The translations under genes were made by a program, and so were the position numbers. A DNA stretch of 64,000 nt from Mycobacterium sp. URHB0044 (GTDB taxonomy: Bacteria; Actinomycetota; Actinomycetes; Mycobacteriales; Mycobacteriaceae). The stretch lies in assembly GCF_000620625.1 (NCBI RefSeq), contig NZ_JIAW01000001.1:248001-312000 (forward strand). The letters are read 5' to 3'. The notes beneath the pieces are model-generated. The model saw only the letters and a list, made by a program, of their open reading frames with translations, searched no databases and was not told the origin of the DNA. Each line of letters opens with the position of its first letter. Position 1 is the stretch's first letter. Below, piece after piece: positions 1 to 8,177 of the stretch.

Positions 1-399
1 ATCGATACGCCGGTCGGCGTCATCGAGCCGGGCCAAGTCGCCGCGCGAAAGTTCCACTGGCGCGCGCTCGTCGACGGAACACCGGTCGTCACCGCAAGCG
101 TCAACTGGTTCATGGGGGAGGAGCACTTCGACCCCGCCTGGAGTTTCGGGCCCGAGGGGGAGCGGTTCGAGGTCGAGATCAGCGGTGAACCCGACGTAAA
201 GCTCACGTTCAAGGGCCTACAACCCGAAACCATCGAAGAGGGGCTAGTGCGCAACCCCGGCATCGTGGTCACGGCCAACCACTGCGTCAGCGCGATCCCC
301 TACGTCGTCGCCGCCGAACCGGGCATCAAGACCTATCTCGATCTGCCGTTATTGGCCGGCCGCGCGGCGCCGCAATTCGGGCTGGGCCGGACGAAGTGA
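1..399 (+). CDS. dihydrodipicolinate reductase-like NAD(P)-dependent dehydrogenase, C-terminal part
   Basis: The window opens inside this gene; reading frame 1 is open from base 1 to TGA at 397-399, giving the last 132 residues. The visible part resembles the C-terminal half of the DapB-like/2,4-diaminopentanoate dehydrogenase family found in mycobacteria, whose members are about 350 residues and have an N-terminal Rossmann fold (not visible here). The stop overlaps the GTG of the next SDR (GTGA), so the two are translationally coupled and probably serve the same pathway. Family assignment is by overall look only; the substrate is unknown. The track-like internal ATG at 112 is not the start because homology-like sequence continues upstream. 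Confidence 0.6.
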   Translation: MDTPVGVIEPGQVAARKFHWRALVDGTPVVTASVNWFMGEEHFDPAWSFGPEGERFEVEISGEPDVKLTFKGLQPETIEEGLVRNPGIVVTANHCVSAIPYVVAAEPGIKTYLDLPLLAGRAAPQFGLGRTK

Positions 400-1199
400 T
401 CCTCGACGACTTTCGGCTCGACGGACGCGTCGCGGTCATCACCGGCGCCGGTCAGGGTATCGGTCGCGGGATTGCGCTCGGGCTGGCCGAGGCGGGGGCC
501 ACCGTCGTGATCGGCGCGCGTACCCAGGCCGACCTCGACGACGTGGTCGCGTGCGTCGAGGAGGCTGGCGGTAGTGCTCTCGCCGTGGTCACGGACGTCC
601 TCGTGGAAGAGCAACGGCGCCGGCTCATCGACTCTGCGGTCGATCGATTCGGCCGTCTCGACGTCCTCGTCAACAACGCAGGCGGTACGGGTCCACGGCC
701 CGCGATGGCGACCTCGGAGCGGTTCTTCGACATGGCGATGAAGTTCAACGTCACCGCGCCGTTCCTCATGAGTCAGCTTGCGGCTCAGGCGATGGTGGAC
801 ACCGCGGGCAGCGGAGCGATCGTCAACATCTCCTCGCGGTCCTCCGACATGGTGCTGAGCGCGTTCGTCGCGTACGGCGCGGGGAAGGCCGCGCTCAATC
901 AGATGACGCGCAACCTTGCCGGGGAGTTCGCACCCTTTGTCCGGGTGAACGCGATCGTCGTCGGCGGCGTTGCGACCCAGGGTCTCGAAGTCGTTCTCAC
1001 CAACGACGAGTTGCGCGCCCAGTTCGAAGCCAACACCCCGATGGGGCGGCCGGGAACGCCGAGGGACATCGCCTGTGCCGCGCTCTATTTGGCGTCCCCT
1101 GCGTCATCCTGGGTCACCGGCAAGCTGCTGCACGTCGACGGCGGCTGCGAGCAGCCCGCGATGGACGTCCCGGTGCCGCGGTTGCGTCCGAGTCGCTGA
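396..1199 (+). CDS. SDR family oxidoreductase (7-alpha-hydroxysteroid dehydrogenase/FabG-like)
   Basis: Classical short-chain dehydrogenase of 267 residues. The cofactor loop TGAGQGIG is at residues 17-24, NNAG at 93-96, Ser146/147 and the catalytic Tyr160-xxx-Lys164 (YGAGK) are all present. The GTG start overlaps the TGA of the upstream dehydrogenase (GTGA), and the next gene starts 3 bases after the stop, so this is the middle gene of a three-gene operon. It is a close paralog of the SDR at 3480-4289: both begin MILD, share PRPAM.TSERFF near residue 101-111, and end with an unusual proline-rich tail. Expected to oxidise or reduce a hydroxyl/keto group with NAD(P); substrate inferred only from the neighbouring P450 and EXPERA protein. 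Confidence 0.85.
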   Translation: MILDDFRLDGRVAVITGAGQGIGRGIALGLAEAGATVVIGARTQADLDDVVACVEEAGGSALAVVTDVLVEEQRRRLIDSAVDRFGRLDVLVNNAGGTGPRPAMATSERFFDMAMKFNVTAPFLMSQLAAQAMVDTAGSGAIVNISSRSSDMVLSAFVAYGAGKAALNQMTRNLAGEFAPFVRVNAIVVGGVATQGLEVVLTNDELRAQFEANTPMGRPGTPRDIACAALYLASPASSWVTGKLLHVDGGCEQPAMDVPVPRLRPSR

Positions 1200-1202
1200 C
1201 GC

Positions 1203-2321
1203 GTGAACGCTGGAATGCCAACGGTTCTCGTCGCAGGCTTGGGTGACGTCGGGCTCCTCACCGCGATCCACCTCTCCCGTCATGCCAACGTGGTCGGCGT
1301 CTCCGCGAAGCCCGAACTGGTGACCGGCCAGGAACTGGGCGTGCGGTTGGCGAGACCGGACGACTGGGCGCGTGACAACCGAGTCGCCTTCGAACGCTAC
1401 CGGCGGCTCGATCGCGTGCGCCGCGTGCATGGGACGCTGACTGGCCTCGACCTGGAAGCGCGCGAGGTCACCGTCCGCCTGGCCGACGGCAGCGTCGCGG
1501 CCGAGGCGTACGACGTGCTGGTGGTGTCGACCGGTGTGACGAACGGATTCTGGCGCACCCCCGCCTTGCAGTCACGGGAGGAGATCGATGCCGCGATCCA
1601 AATCCATCACCAGACCGTTGCCGACGCAAGGTCGGTGATCGTCATCGGTGGCGGAGCCGCAGCAGTCAGCGCCGCCGCCAATCTACGGATCAGATGGCCG
1701 CACAAGATGATCGACCTCTACTATCCCGGCGAGCGCGCCTTGCCGCAGCACCATCCACGCGCCTGGGAGCAGGTGCGCCGCCGCCTCGTCGACCTCGGCA
1801 TCGGTCTCCATCCCGGGCACCGCGCGGTGGTGCCGGACGGCTTCGCGTGCGACGAAATCACCCACCAGCAGGTGCAGTGGAGTACCGGGCAACCCGCAAG
1901 CGAGGCCGACGCCGTCGTGTGGGCCATCGGCCGGGTGCGACCCAACACCGGCTGGCTGCCCGACTCGCTCCTCGACGAGCACGGCTTCGTGAAGGTCGGT
2001 CCCACCCTCCAAACACTATCCTGCCCAGAGGTTTTCGCCATCGGCGACGTTGCCGCCACCGATCCGTTGCGTTCCTCCGCCCGCAACCGCGCTGATGGCT
2101 TGCTGGCCAGGAACATTCGCGCTTACCTGGCGGGCGGCCCGCTCAAGGACTACCGCGCTGCCGGCTTCCGGTGGGGGTCCGTGCTCGGCGTCCAGGACGA
2201 CGGTCTGCTGTTCTTCGCGTCCGACGGTCGCACGATCCAGATTCCGGCGTGGGTCATCAACCGGGTGCTGCTGCCGTGGGTCGTCCGACGCGGGTTCTAC
2301 CGCGGCGTTCGGCGGGCCTGA
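1203..2321 (+). CDS. FAD/NAD(P)-binding oxidoreductase (AIF/NDH-2-like)
   Basis: Pyridine nucleotide-disulfide family protein of 372 residues without a redox CxxxxC pair. An N-terminal dinucleotide site (VLVAGLGDVG) binds FAD, a second GGG-type site (VIVIGGGAAAV, near residue 145) binds NAD(P)H, and the C-terminal FAD motif VFAIGDVAA is near residue 275. Start is GTG 3 bases after the SDR stop. It may pass electrons to the P450 or other oxygenase of the region, but no ferredoxin is encoded nearby, so that is inference. The last 25 bases overlap the 3' end of the convergent EXPERA gene. Confidence 0.75.
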   Translation: MNAGMPTVLVAGLGDVGLLTAIHLSRHANVVGVSAKPELVTGQELGVRLARPDDWARDNRVAFERYRRLDRVRRVHGTLTGLDLEAREVTVRLADGSVAAEAYDVLVVSTGVTNGFWRTPALQSREEIDAAIQIHHQTVADARSVIVIGGGAAAVSAAANLRIRWPHKMIDLYYPGERALPQHHPRAWEQVRRRLVDLGIGLHPGHRAVVPDGFACDEITHQQVQWSTGQPASEADAVVWAIGRVRPNTGWLPDSLLDEHGFVKVGPTLQTLSCPEVFAIGDVAATDPLRSSARNRADGLLARNIRAYLAGGPLKDYRAAGFRWGSVLGVQDDGLLFFASDGRTIQIPAWVINRVLLPWVVRRGFYRGVRRA

Positions 2322-2812
2322 GAAATCGCTGCGTACGGCCAGAAGCGATACGCCACGAGTATCGGCACGATCGCCCACGGCAGGTTCATCGGCAGGTAGA
2401 GCCACAGGTGCGGCGGGCTGTCGGGTCCGAGGAACGTCTGCATGAAGTAGAAGTACATATTCATCACCGCGCTGACGGCATAGACCAAGGCCACGGCGTC
2501 CAGCCACGGCCACGACTTGAGTTTCCAGAGTGCGACCGTGAGCACGACGAGCAGCGGCAGCTGTACGAAGGTGTCGTAGAGGAGTGACGCCTGCAACGCA
2601 GGCGGCATGACCAAATGCTGAGGCTCCTGCTCGACGGCCCAGGTGTGCAACCAACGCAACACCGGCCACGGGCTGTCGGGCGCGATGGCCACTCCCAGCC
2701 CCTCCGGCAGACTCAGCGCGACGGCGTTGATGATGCCAAGCACGAAGGCAGGCAACAGGAGATAGTCGATTGGACGCCGGGCGAGGGGCCTGGCGGTCGT
2801 GATCACGCTCAT
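2297..2812 (-). CDS. EXPERA/emopamil-binding-like integral membrane protein
   Basis: 171-residue protein with four hydrophobic segments (about residues 15-35, 65-90, 95-115 and 130-150) and a conserved WxYLPMNLPW-type segment before the last helix, typical of the EXPERA (DUF2781/EBP-TM6SF2) fold. Eukaryotic members are sterol isomerases or sterol-binding proteins; bacterial roles are unknown. The ATG overlaps the TetR stop (ATGA), making it the third gene of the SDR-TetR-EXPERA operon, next to a CYP125-like P450. That context supports a lipid or sterol-like ligand but does not prove it. Confidence 0.6.
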   Translation of the reverse strand: MSVITTARPLARRPIDYLLLPAFVLGIINAVALSLPEGLGVAIAPDSPWPVLRWLHTWAVEQEPQHLVMPPALQASLLYDTFVQLPLLVVLTVALWKLKSWPWLDAVALVYAVSAVMNMYFYFMQTFLGPDSPPHLWLYLPMNLPWAIVPILVAYRFWPYAAISQARRTPR

Positions 2813-3483
2813 CGTCGCCGCCGACGTCGCGGAGGGGGGATGGGCCCGTCGTCGCCGCGGGTCACCAGCTGGAGCGCCTGTTCGGTGAGGGCGTGCAGGG
2901 ATTCACTCTGACCGTAGGTGAGCCACCACTCGTAGGTGTATTCAACCGCGGCCACCGCAGCGCGGACCAGTACACCGGCTCGCATGTCAGCCGCGGGATC
3001 GGCGTTGCCCAAGCGCGATGCGACCGCGCCGATGAGTTCGTCGCAGTCCGCGCGGTTGAGCAGGGAGGCTCGCCGCAACTCTGCGGGCGCCGAGGCCATT
3101 GCACGCCGCCACAGTTCCAGTGTCTCGTCGTCGTTCACGAACTGCGAGGTGCGCGCGAGGATGGCCGCTGCGATGGAATCCGCGACGTCCTCGTCCGCCG
3201 GGCGGGCGCGGAAGTTGGCGACGATTTGTGCCCGCCCGCGCTGGGTCGCTCCGAGCAGGAGGTGTTCCTTGCTCGGCACGTGCCGGAAGAAGGTACTCGG
3301 CGAAATGCCGACCTCGTCCGCGATCGCTTCCGTGGTGACGTTGTCGAAACCCTGTGCGGCGAACAAGCGTAGGGCGGCTTGCTGAATTTCAGCGCGCAGC
3401 GCAATGCGCTGCCGTTCGCGTAGCGGAATCGATGCGTTGCCCTCGGTTTGATCGGCTTCCTTCTGTGTGATGGGCATGCTCAC
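2809..3483 (-). CDS. TetR/AcrR family transcriptional regulator
   Basis: 224 residues. An N-terminal TetR helix-turn-helix is clear (IADEVGISPSTFFRHVPSKE, about residues 53-72), followed by an all-helical ligand domain and a basic proline/arginine-rich tail. It overlaps the upstream SDR stop and the downstream EXPERA start by 4 bases each, so it is autoregulated if it binds the operon promoter. The best operator candidate is the palindrome at 4358-4374 in the SDR/P450 divergent promoter region. Ligand unknown, probably a substrate of the P450/SDR set. Confidence 0.85.
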   Translation of the reverse strand: MSMPITQKEADQTEGNASIPLRERQRIALRAEIQQAALRLFAAQGFDNVTTEAIADEVGISPSTFFRHVPSKEHLLLGATQRGRAQIVANFRARPADEDVADSIAAAILARTSQFVNDDETLELWRRAMASAPAELRRASLLNRADCDELIGAVASRLGNADPAADMRAGVLVRAAVAAVEYTYEWWLTYGQSESLHALTEQALQLVTRGDDGPIPPPRRRRRR

Positions 3484-4289
3484 CTCGTTGCACTCGGCTC
3501 GAGAGGGGGAGCCGGAATCTCAATGGCAGGGACGCTGGACCCTCCGTCCACGTTCATGATCGTGCCGGTGACCCAGGCCGACGCGGGCGAGGCCAGATAC
3601 AGGGCAGCGCAGGCGATGTCCTCGGGCCTGCCAGCGCGGCCCATGGGGGTGCGGGCCAGGAGGTCACGGTGCATCTGCTCATCTTGCATGACGGTCGCGA
3701 GGGCACGCGTGTCGACGGCGCCGGTACCGATGGCGTTGATGCGCACTCTTGGCGCGAACTCCGCGGCAAGGTTCTTGGTCATGTGCGTCAGGGCGGCCTT
3801 CCCGACTCCGTGGGCGACGAACGAGGTCAGTGCCATGTCGCCCGCGCGCGAGGAGATGTTGACGACGCTGCCACTTCCCGTGGTGTCCACCATCGCCTGC
3901 GCTGCGATCTTCGTCAGGAGGAAAGGCGCGATGGCATTGAAGTGGACCGCGGAATGGAAGAAGCGTTCCGAGGTCATCATCGCCGGTCGCGGTGCCGTAC
4001 CTCCGGCGTTGTTGATCAGGATGTCGAGCCGGCCGAACACGCGCAAGGTCTCGGCCACCAGGTGTTCGAGGTGATCGGACTCCATCACGTCGGTCGGGAC
4101 CGGCAAGGCCCTTCTGCCAGTCTCCTCGATGCGCGCGGCGACGTCGTCGAGGTCTGACGTCGTGCGCGCTGCGATGACGACGTCGGCACCTGCCTCGGCC
4201 AGCCCGATTGCAATGCTGCGCCCGATGCCCTGGCCCGCCCCAGTGACTATGGCGACCTTGTCCGTGACCGCGAAGTTGTCGAGGATCAT
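3480..4289 (-). CDS. SDR family protein with His in place of the catalytic Tyr
   Basis: 269 residues counted from ATG 4289, which has AGAGG 9-13 bases upstream; a longer reading from 4430 would run through the operator region and is rejected. The glycine motif TGAGQGIG (17-24) and NNAG (93-96) are intact and Lys164 is present, but the position of the catalytic Tyr is His160 (AHGVGK; codon CAC where the paralog at 396-1199 has TAC). The residue is essential in nearly all classical SDRs, so the protein may be inactive, have altered chemistry, or act as a partner subunit of the intact paralog. First gene of an operon with TetR and EXPERA. Confidence 0.8.
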   Translation of the reverse strand: MILDNFAVTDKVAIVTGAGQGIGRSIAIGLAEAGADVVIAARTTSDLDDVAARIEETGRRALPVPTDVMESDHLEHLVAETLRVFGRLDILINNAGGTAPRPAMMTSERFFHSAVHFNAIAPFLLTKIAAQAMVDTTGSGSVVNISSRAGDMALTSFVAHGVGKAALTHMTKNLAAEFAPRVRINAIGTGAVDTRALATVMQDEQMHRDLLARTPMGRAGRPEDIACAALYLASPASAWVTGTIMNVDGGSSVPAIEIPAPPLEPSATR

Positions 4290-4357
4290 TCGCTTGCCAC
4301 CTCTCGCCACGGTCACGGCTCCGCGTCCGGGACCAGTCTTCAGAAGATGAGACTCTC

Positions 4358-4374
4358 TGTCAATATCATTGTCA
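4358..4374. promoter_or_regulatory. candidate TetR operator in SDR/P450 divergent promoter
   Basis: TGTCAATATCATTGTCA has 7-base arms (6 of 7 matching) around a 3-base centre. A further ATTGTCA half site is at 4392-4398, 24 bases downstream of the first, which is about two helical turns. It sits between the divergent starts 4289 and 4478 in an unusually AT-rich stretch. The TetR encoded at 2809-3483 is the obvious candidate ligand; binding is inferred. Confidence 0.5.
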
Positions 4375-4477
4375 CTGTTGTGTTGAGTGTTATTGTCAGC
4401 ATCTCGAGTTGCTGTACACGAGCGGCTCACCCGTCACGTCTTCCGCTGTCCGGTTCAATGGCGAATCCAGGAGTGAA

Positions 4478-5716
4478 ATGACCAGCGACATCCTGCCCAA
4501 CGGTTTCGACTTGACCGACCCGGACATCAACCTGGTCGGCGTACCGCACGAGCAGTTCGCCGCACTGCGGAGCACGTCGCCGATCCACTGGGTGGAGCAG
4601 ACCGAGCCGGCCCGCGCAGGAATGTCCGCCGAGGCCGGCGGTGGGTACTGGGCTGTGACCAAACACGCTGACGTTGCGGCGGTTTCGAAGAACAACCGAG
4701 TCTTCTCCAGCCGCGAAAATGGGGCGATCATCCGCAATCCGGAGAGCGTCACACTGGATACGGTGGAGATGACGCGCGTCGTGATCATCAACCAGGATGC
4801 GCCCGAGCACACCCAGACTCGGTCGATCATCAGCCGCGGATTCACGCCACGGGTCATCGGTGCGCTGCACGACATCCTCGAGGAACGCGCGCGCCGGATC
4901 GTCCGCGAAGCCGTCGTGACGGGCAGTGGCAACTTCGTCGACCAGATCGCGTCGCAGCTGCCTCTCGAGGTCATCGCCGACATGCTCGGAATTCCGGCCG
5001 AGGACCGGAAGCAGTTGTTCGAGTGGACGAATCAGATGACCGCCTCGACGGATCCGGGCTACGCGGGTGATCCCGCGGCCGCCACCGTCGAGGTCCTGAT
5101 GTACTCGATGGGCCTGTCCGCCGATCGCAAGGAGAACCCGCGCGACGACATCGTCACCAAGCTCGTTCACGCCGACAAGGACGGTCGCGGGCTCACCGAC
5201 GACGAGTTCGGCTTCTTCGTCATCGCCCTGGCCGTCGCAGGCAACGAGACCACCCGCAATGCCATCACCCACGGCATGAACGCGTTCTTCGACAACCCGG
5301 ACCAGTGGGACCTGTGGAAGAACGAACGTCCTTCGACCACAATCGACGAACTGATCCGGTGGGCCACGCCGGTGACGTCGTTTCAGCGCACCGCGTTGGA
5401 GGACGTCGAGTTGGGCGGCGTGCAGATCCGGGCCGGCCAACGGGTCGGACTGTTCTACGCCAGCGCGAACCACGACGAGGACGTCTTCGACGACCCGTTC
5501 ACCTTCGACATCACCCGTGATCCCAACCCGCACTTGGCCTTCGGGGGCCACGGCGCGCACTACTGCATCGGTGCCAGCCTGGCGCGGGCCGAGATTCGGG
5601 TGATCTTCGAGGCGATCGCCGATCTCGCGCCGGGCATCCAGCGCACCGGCGACCCCGCCCGACTGCGGCACGGCTGGCTCAACGGCGTCAAGGATCTACC
5701 CGTCGCGTACGGCTGA
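4478..5716 (+). CDS. cytochrome P450, CYP125-like
   Basis: 412-residue soluble P450. The I-helix motif AGNETT is at 254-259, ExxR at 291-294 and the heme-binding FGGHGAHYCIG at 355-365 with Cys363 as thiolate ligand. The sequence resembles mycobacterial CYP125 (steroid C26/27-hydroxylase) along its length, including NxDAPxHTxxRxIISRGFTPR and the C-terminal GWLNGVK, but it is shorter than the 433-residue M. tuberculosis enzyme. ATG 4478 is preceded by AGGAG at 4468-4472. It stands alone and divergent from the SDR-TetR-EXPERA operon, with no ferredoxin nearby. The substrate is probably a sterol, cholestenone-like or branched aliphatic compound. Confidence 0.85.
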   Translation: MTSDILPNGFDLTDPDINLVGVPHEQFAALRSTSPIHWVEQTEPARAGMSAEAGGGYWAVTKHADVAAVSKNNRVFSSRENGAIIRNPESVTLDTVEMTRVVIINQDAPEHTQTRSIISRGFTPRVIGALHDILEERARRIVREAVVTGSGNFVDQIASQLPLEVIADMLGIPAEDRKQLFEWTNQMTASTDPGYAGDPAAATVEVLMYSMGLSADRKENPRDDIVTKLVHADKDGRGLTDDEFGFFVIALAVAGNETTRNAITHGMNAFFDNPDQWDLWKNERPSTTIDELIRWATPVTSFQRTALEDVELGGVQIRAGQRVGLFYASANHDEDVFDDPFTFDITRDPNPHLAFGGHGAHYCIGASLARAEIRVIFEAIADLAPGIQRTGDPARLRHGWLNGVKDLPVAYG

Positions 5717-6577
5717 ACCGGCCGCGAGGAAGGCCTCGATACTCGTCGGAGCCCGTCCGATCAGTTTCTCGGTGTCGCCCAGCGGAACCTGCATGAGACC
5801 GGCACGAATGGTCTCGCCGAAACCGGTCAGGAGGCTGGCGAGTTCCGCGGGCAGTCCGGCCGCGAGAAGTCCGTTCTCGTAGTCGACGTCGGGTACGGAG
5901 ACCACGTCGACGGACCGGCCGTGGTGGCTGGCCAACGCCGCGGCGACGGCGGCGTCGTCGAGCAGGCGCTCGCCGGCGATCTCGTAGACCTTCTCGTCGT
6001 GACCGTCACCCAGCAGAACCGCGGCCGCCGCACCGGCGCAGTCGTCTCGCGCGATCGGTGCGTGACGGCCAGAACCGTTGTTGGTGACGAGTTTTCCGCT
6101 AGCGGCAGCCTGCGCCCACCCGCCGGAGATGGCTTCGAGGTAGAGCGAATTGCGCAGGATCGTCCACGATGGTCCGGCCGTGCGCAACGCCTTCTCGGTG
6201 GCGGCGTGATCGTCGGTCAGCGGGCGCAGCCGGGCAGGGAACGTCTTGTCGGCGTTGGCCGTGGAGGTGTAGGCGATGCGCCCGACACCGGCGGCCGCGG
6301 CCGCGGTGATCGCCGCTTGCTGCTGCGGGCCGCGACGCCCGACCGCATCGGTGGAAACGAGCAGCAGCACGTCGATCCCGCGGAACGACTCGATGAGCGA
6401 GTCCGGTTGGTCGAAGTCGGCCTGTCGCGCCGTCGCACCGAGTGCGGTGAGATCGGCCAGCGAGTCTGGGGTGCGGCTGAACAGCACGACCTTCTCCGGC
6501 GGATGCGTCTGCAGAACCAGCTGCGCGGTGCGTCGGCCCAATGCGCCCGAGGCGCCGGTTATCCCGATGATTGCCAT
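5696..6577 (-). CDS. NmrA-family NAD(P)H:quinone oxidoreductase-like protein (QOR2/YtfG type)
   Basis: About 293 residues from ATG 6577 (GGAGAAGAG upstream). An atypical SDR with the N-terminal GITGASGALGRRT nucleotide loop and no YxxxK catalytic motif, as in the NmrA/QOR2 family; it probably reduces quinones or senses NADPH. The 3' end overlaps the P450 3' end by 21 bases (convergent). It is divergent from an HxlR regulator, the typical arrangement for this family, where HxlR/QorR represses the reductase and responds to oxidants or electrophiles. Confidence 0.75.
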   Translation of the reverse strand: MAIIGITGASGALGRRTAQLVLQTHPPEKVVLFSRTPDSLADLTALGATARQADFDQPDSLIESFRGIDVLLLVSTDAVGRRGPQQQAAITAAAAAGVGRIAYTSTANADKTFPARLRPLTDDHAATEKALRTAGPSWTILRNSLYLEAISGGWAQAAASGKLVTNNGSGRHAPIARDDCAGAAAAVLLGDGHDEKVYEIAGERLLDDAAVAAALASHHGRSVDVVSVPDVDYENGLLAAGLPAELASLLTGFGETIRAGLMQVPLGDTEKLIGRAPTSIEAFLAAGSAVRDG

Positions 6578-6603
6578 TGGGCTCTTCTCCATTGCGTGGT
6601 TCG

Positions 6604-6624
6604 GTTACTGTTTGATACTGACCA
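6604..6624. promoter_or_regulatory. candidate HxlR operator
   Basis: A 21-base imperfect palindrome GGTTACTGTTTGATACTGACC (6 of 9 arm positions match) sits in the 71-base space between the divergent NmrA and HxlR genes. Position fits an HxlR-type repressor site; sequence symmetry is only moderate. Confidence 0.35.
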
Positions 6625-6648
6625 CATCGTGGGGAACCAGGAGCGAGC

Positions 6649-7104
6649 ATGCAAGAAGGCACTTTGGCGTCCGTCAGGCACACCGCGGTAACCGCGCAGG
6701 TACCGCCCTTGAGCGAGTGGCTTGCCGTGATGCCACCCACAGTCCTCGGGGCCTGCCCGGTGCGCGACGTCTTGGATCGAATCGGCGACAAGTGGTCGGT
6801 GTTGGTCATCACGCTGCTGGGTGAGCGGCCGATGCGGTTCATGGAGTTGAAGCGCTCGATCGACTTCGTCTCACAGCGGATGCTGACCCGCACACTGCGG
6901 GCGCTGGAACGCGACGGCTTGATCAGTCGTACCGTCCAACCCGTCGTCCCACCTCGCGTCGACTACGAACTGACCGACCTCGGCCGAAGCCTGCAACGCA
7001 CCCTGGCTCAAGTGGCCGATTGGGCCTTCGCGCACAGCGCCGACGTAGCCGCGGCCCGCGAGGAATACGACCGCGTAGCGACGTCTTCATCGCTCGACGT
7101 CTGA
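6649..7104 (+). CDS. HxlR family transcriptional regulator
   Basis: 151 residues. The family core is visible: an N-terminal Cys36 (LGACPVRDVLDRIGDKWS), the winged helix with RFMELKRSI and RMLTRTLRALERDGLI, and the PPRVDYELTDLGRSL wing. Cys36 lies where redox-sensing HxlR proteins such as HypR/QorR have their reactive cysteine. ATG at 6649 has AGGAGCG upstream. Divergent from the NmrA-type quinone reductase, which it most likely represses. Confidence 0.85.
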   Translation: MQEGTLASVRHTAVTAQVPPLSEWLAVMPPTVLGACPVRDVLDRIGDKWSVLVITLLGERPMRFMELKRSIDFVSQRMLTRTLRALERDGLISRTVQPVVPPRVDYELTDLGRSLQRTLAQVADWAFAHSADVAAAREEYDRVATSSSLDV

Positions 7105-7108
7105 AACG

Positions 7109-7927
7109 TTAGACGGGGAGGTCGGCGCGTACGAAGCGGCCGCCTACGGTCGTCTTCCGTTGCGCCACAACGCAAGCGAATACGATGCCGATGACCAGCC
7201 ACATCAGCGCCTGCGCCAAAAGCGAGTAGACCCTGAATTCGGCCAGCACCTCGGCTGGAAAGCCGTCGAGCACCAGGCCATCGCGCCCCGCCAGCGGTCC
7301 AGGAACTTCATGGACGTTCGGCAGGACTGCCATCGCGCCAAGCATCACCGCGAGGTAGCCGCCGACGGCCAGCAGACTGGCCGGCCAACGACCCCACCGG
7401 CGTGACCAGGCCAGCCCGGCTGCCAACGCCACGCTTGCCGTCACCACTGAGATCACCGTGATGGCCAGGAATGCCGAACTTCGTACTGCTGTGGTGTCGT
7501 GCAACCCGACACCGGGCGGGTTCGCCGGGTACTTCAGTGCCGGCATCAACGCGAGGGCGACAAACATCCCCGCGGCGACCAACAGGGCCAGACCGGTGGG
7601 ATCGGCTCTGACCCCGCGCCGGGTCAGAACCGCACGCACGACGGTGAAGGTGACCGCGAACAAAACTCCCATGGCGATGCCGAACGCGATGACTGCGACC
7701 GCAGCGCCGAAGTTCTCCTGAACCGCCCTACTGAACAACTCGTGACCGTGGTCGTGGTCACCACCGAGAAGCTGCGCCTCGGCATGCTCGCGGTCGGCCT
7801 CGTACTCCACCGCGCGATCGGTCAGGGGCGCAATGAGCAAGCGGCTGAACGCGAAACCGACGATGCCGGCCACCGTGCCGGGCAGTACGTATCGCGTTGC
7901 TGCGGGCAGCTTGGTGCTCAATGGCAT
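7109..7927 (-). CDS. cbtA: CbtA-type cobalt transporter membrane subunit
   Basis: 272 residues with about five to six hydrophobic segments and a His/Asp/Glu-rich loop (EYEADREHAEAQ...GGDHDHGHE, residues 40-62) typical of the CbtA (PF09490) family, which is usually paired with CbtB and often under cobalamin control. Here it is the last gene of the nitrile hydratase operon and overlaps cbtB by 10 bases, so it is probably a dedicated Co(II) importer for maturation of the Co-type nitrile hydratase. In Rhodococcus J1 the unrelated NhlF permease plays that role; the replacement by CbtAB is inference from context. Confidence 0.8.
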   Translation of the reverse strand: MPLSTKLPAATRYVLPGTVAGIVGFAFSRLLIAPLTDRAVEYEADREHAEAQLLGGDHDHGHELFSRAVQENFGAAVAVIAFGIAMGVLFAVTFTVVRAVLTRRGVRADPTGLALLVAAGMFVALALMPALKYPANPPGVGLHDTTAVRSSAFLAITVISVVTASVALAAGLAWSRRWGRWPASLLAVGGYLAVMLGAMAVLPNVHEVPGPLAGRDGLVLDGFPAEVLAEFRVYSLLAQALMWLVIGIVFACVVAQRKTTVGGRFVRADLPV

Positions 7928-8142
7928 GGGAAGCCGAGAAGGTGGCGGCCGTCGTGGAGGAACTCGTGGATGTGGGTGTCGGAACCAAACACCGACACCG
8001 CGCCTTGGTCGAAGCCCACGAAGTAGTAGACGATCAGCGCGAGCATCGTCAGTGCCGCCAGCTTGGCCGGGGTGGCGAGGGAGGCTGCCACCGCCGGCAG
8101 GTTGACGCGGGGCAGATCGAGGGCGGGATTGATGTGGGTCAT
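7918..8142 (-). CDS. cbtB: CbtB-type cobalt transporter small subunit
   Basis: 74 residues: one transmembrane helix (about 25-45) followed by the His-rich CbtB signature HIHEFLHDGRHLLGFPCH at the C terminus, a likely metal-binding site. ATG 8142 is chosen because the CbtB homology starts there and a purine-rich ribosome site precedes it; the longer open frame to 8433 overlaps the activator gene. It is 35 bases from the nitrile hydratase activator gene and overlaps cbtA, so the cobalt import genes are cotranscribed with the metalloenzyme. Confidence 0.85.
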   Translation of the reverse strand: MTHINPALDLPRVNLPAVAASLATPAKLAALTMLALIVYYFVGFDQGAVSVFGSDTHIHEFLHDGRHLLGFPCH

Positions 8143-8177
8143 CTGGTATTCCTCTGCTTTCGGTAGTGGGGACCGGG

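Noticed and set aside
4427..5671. 414-codon minus-strand ORF opposite the P450
   Set aside because: Shadow frame; the plus strand has all P450 motifs.
8143..8177. search for a cobalamin riboswitch before cbtB
   Set aside because: Only 35 bases separate it from the upstream gene; the operon context explains its expression.
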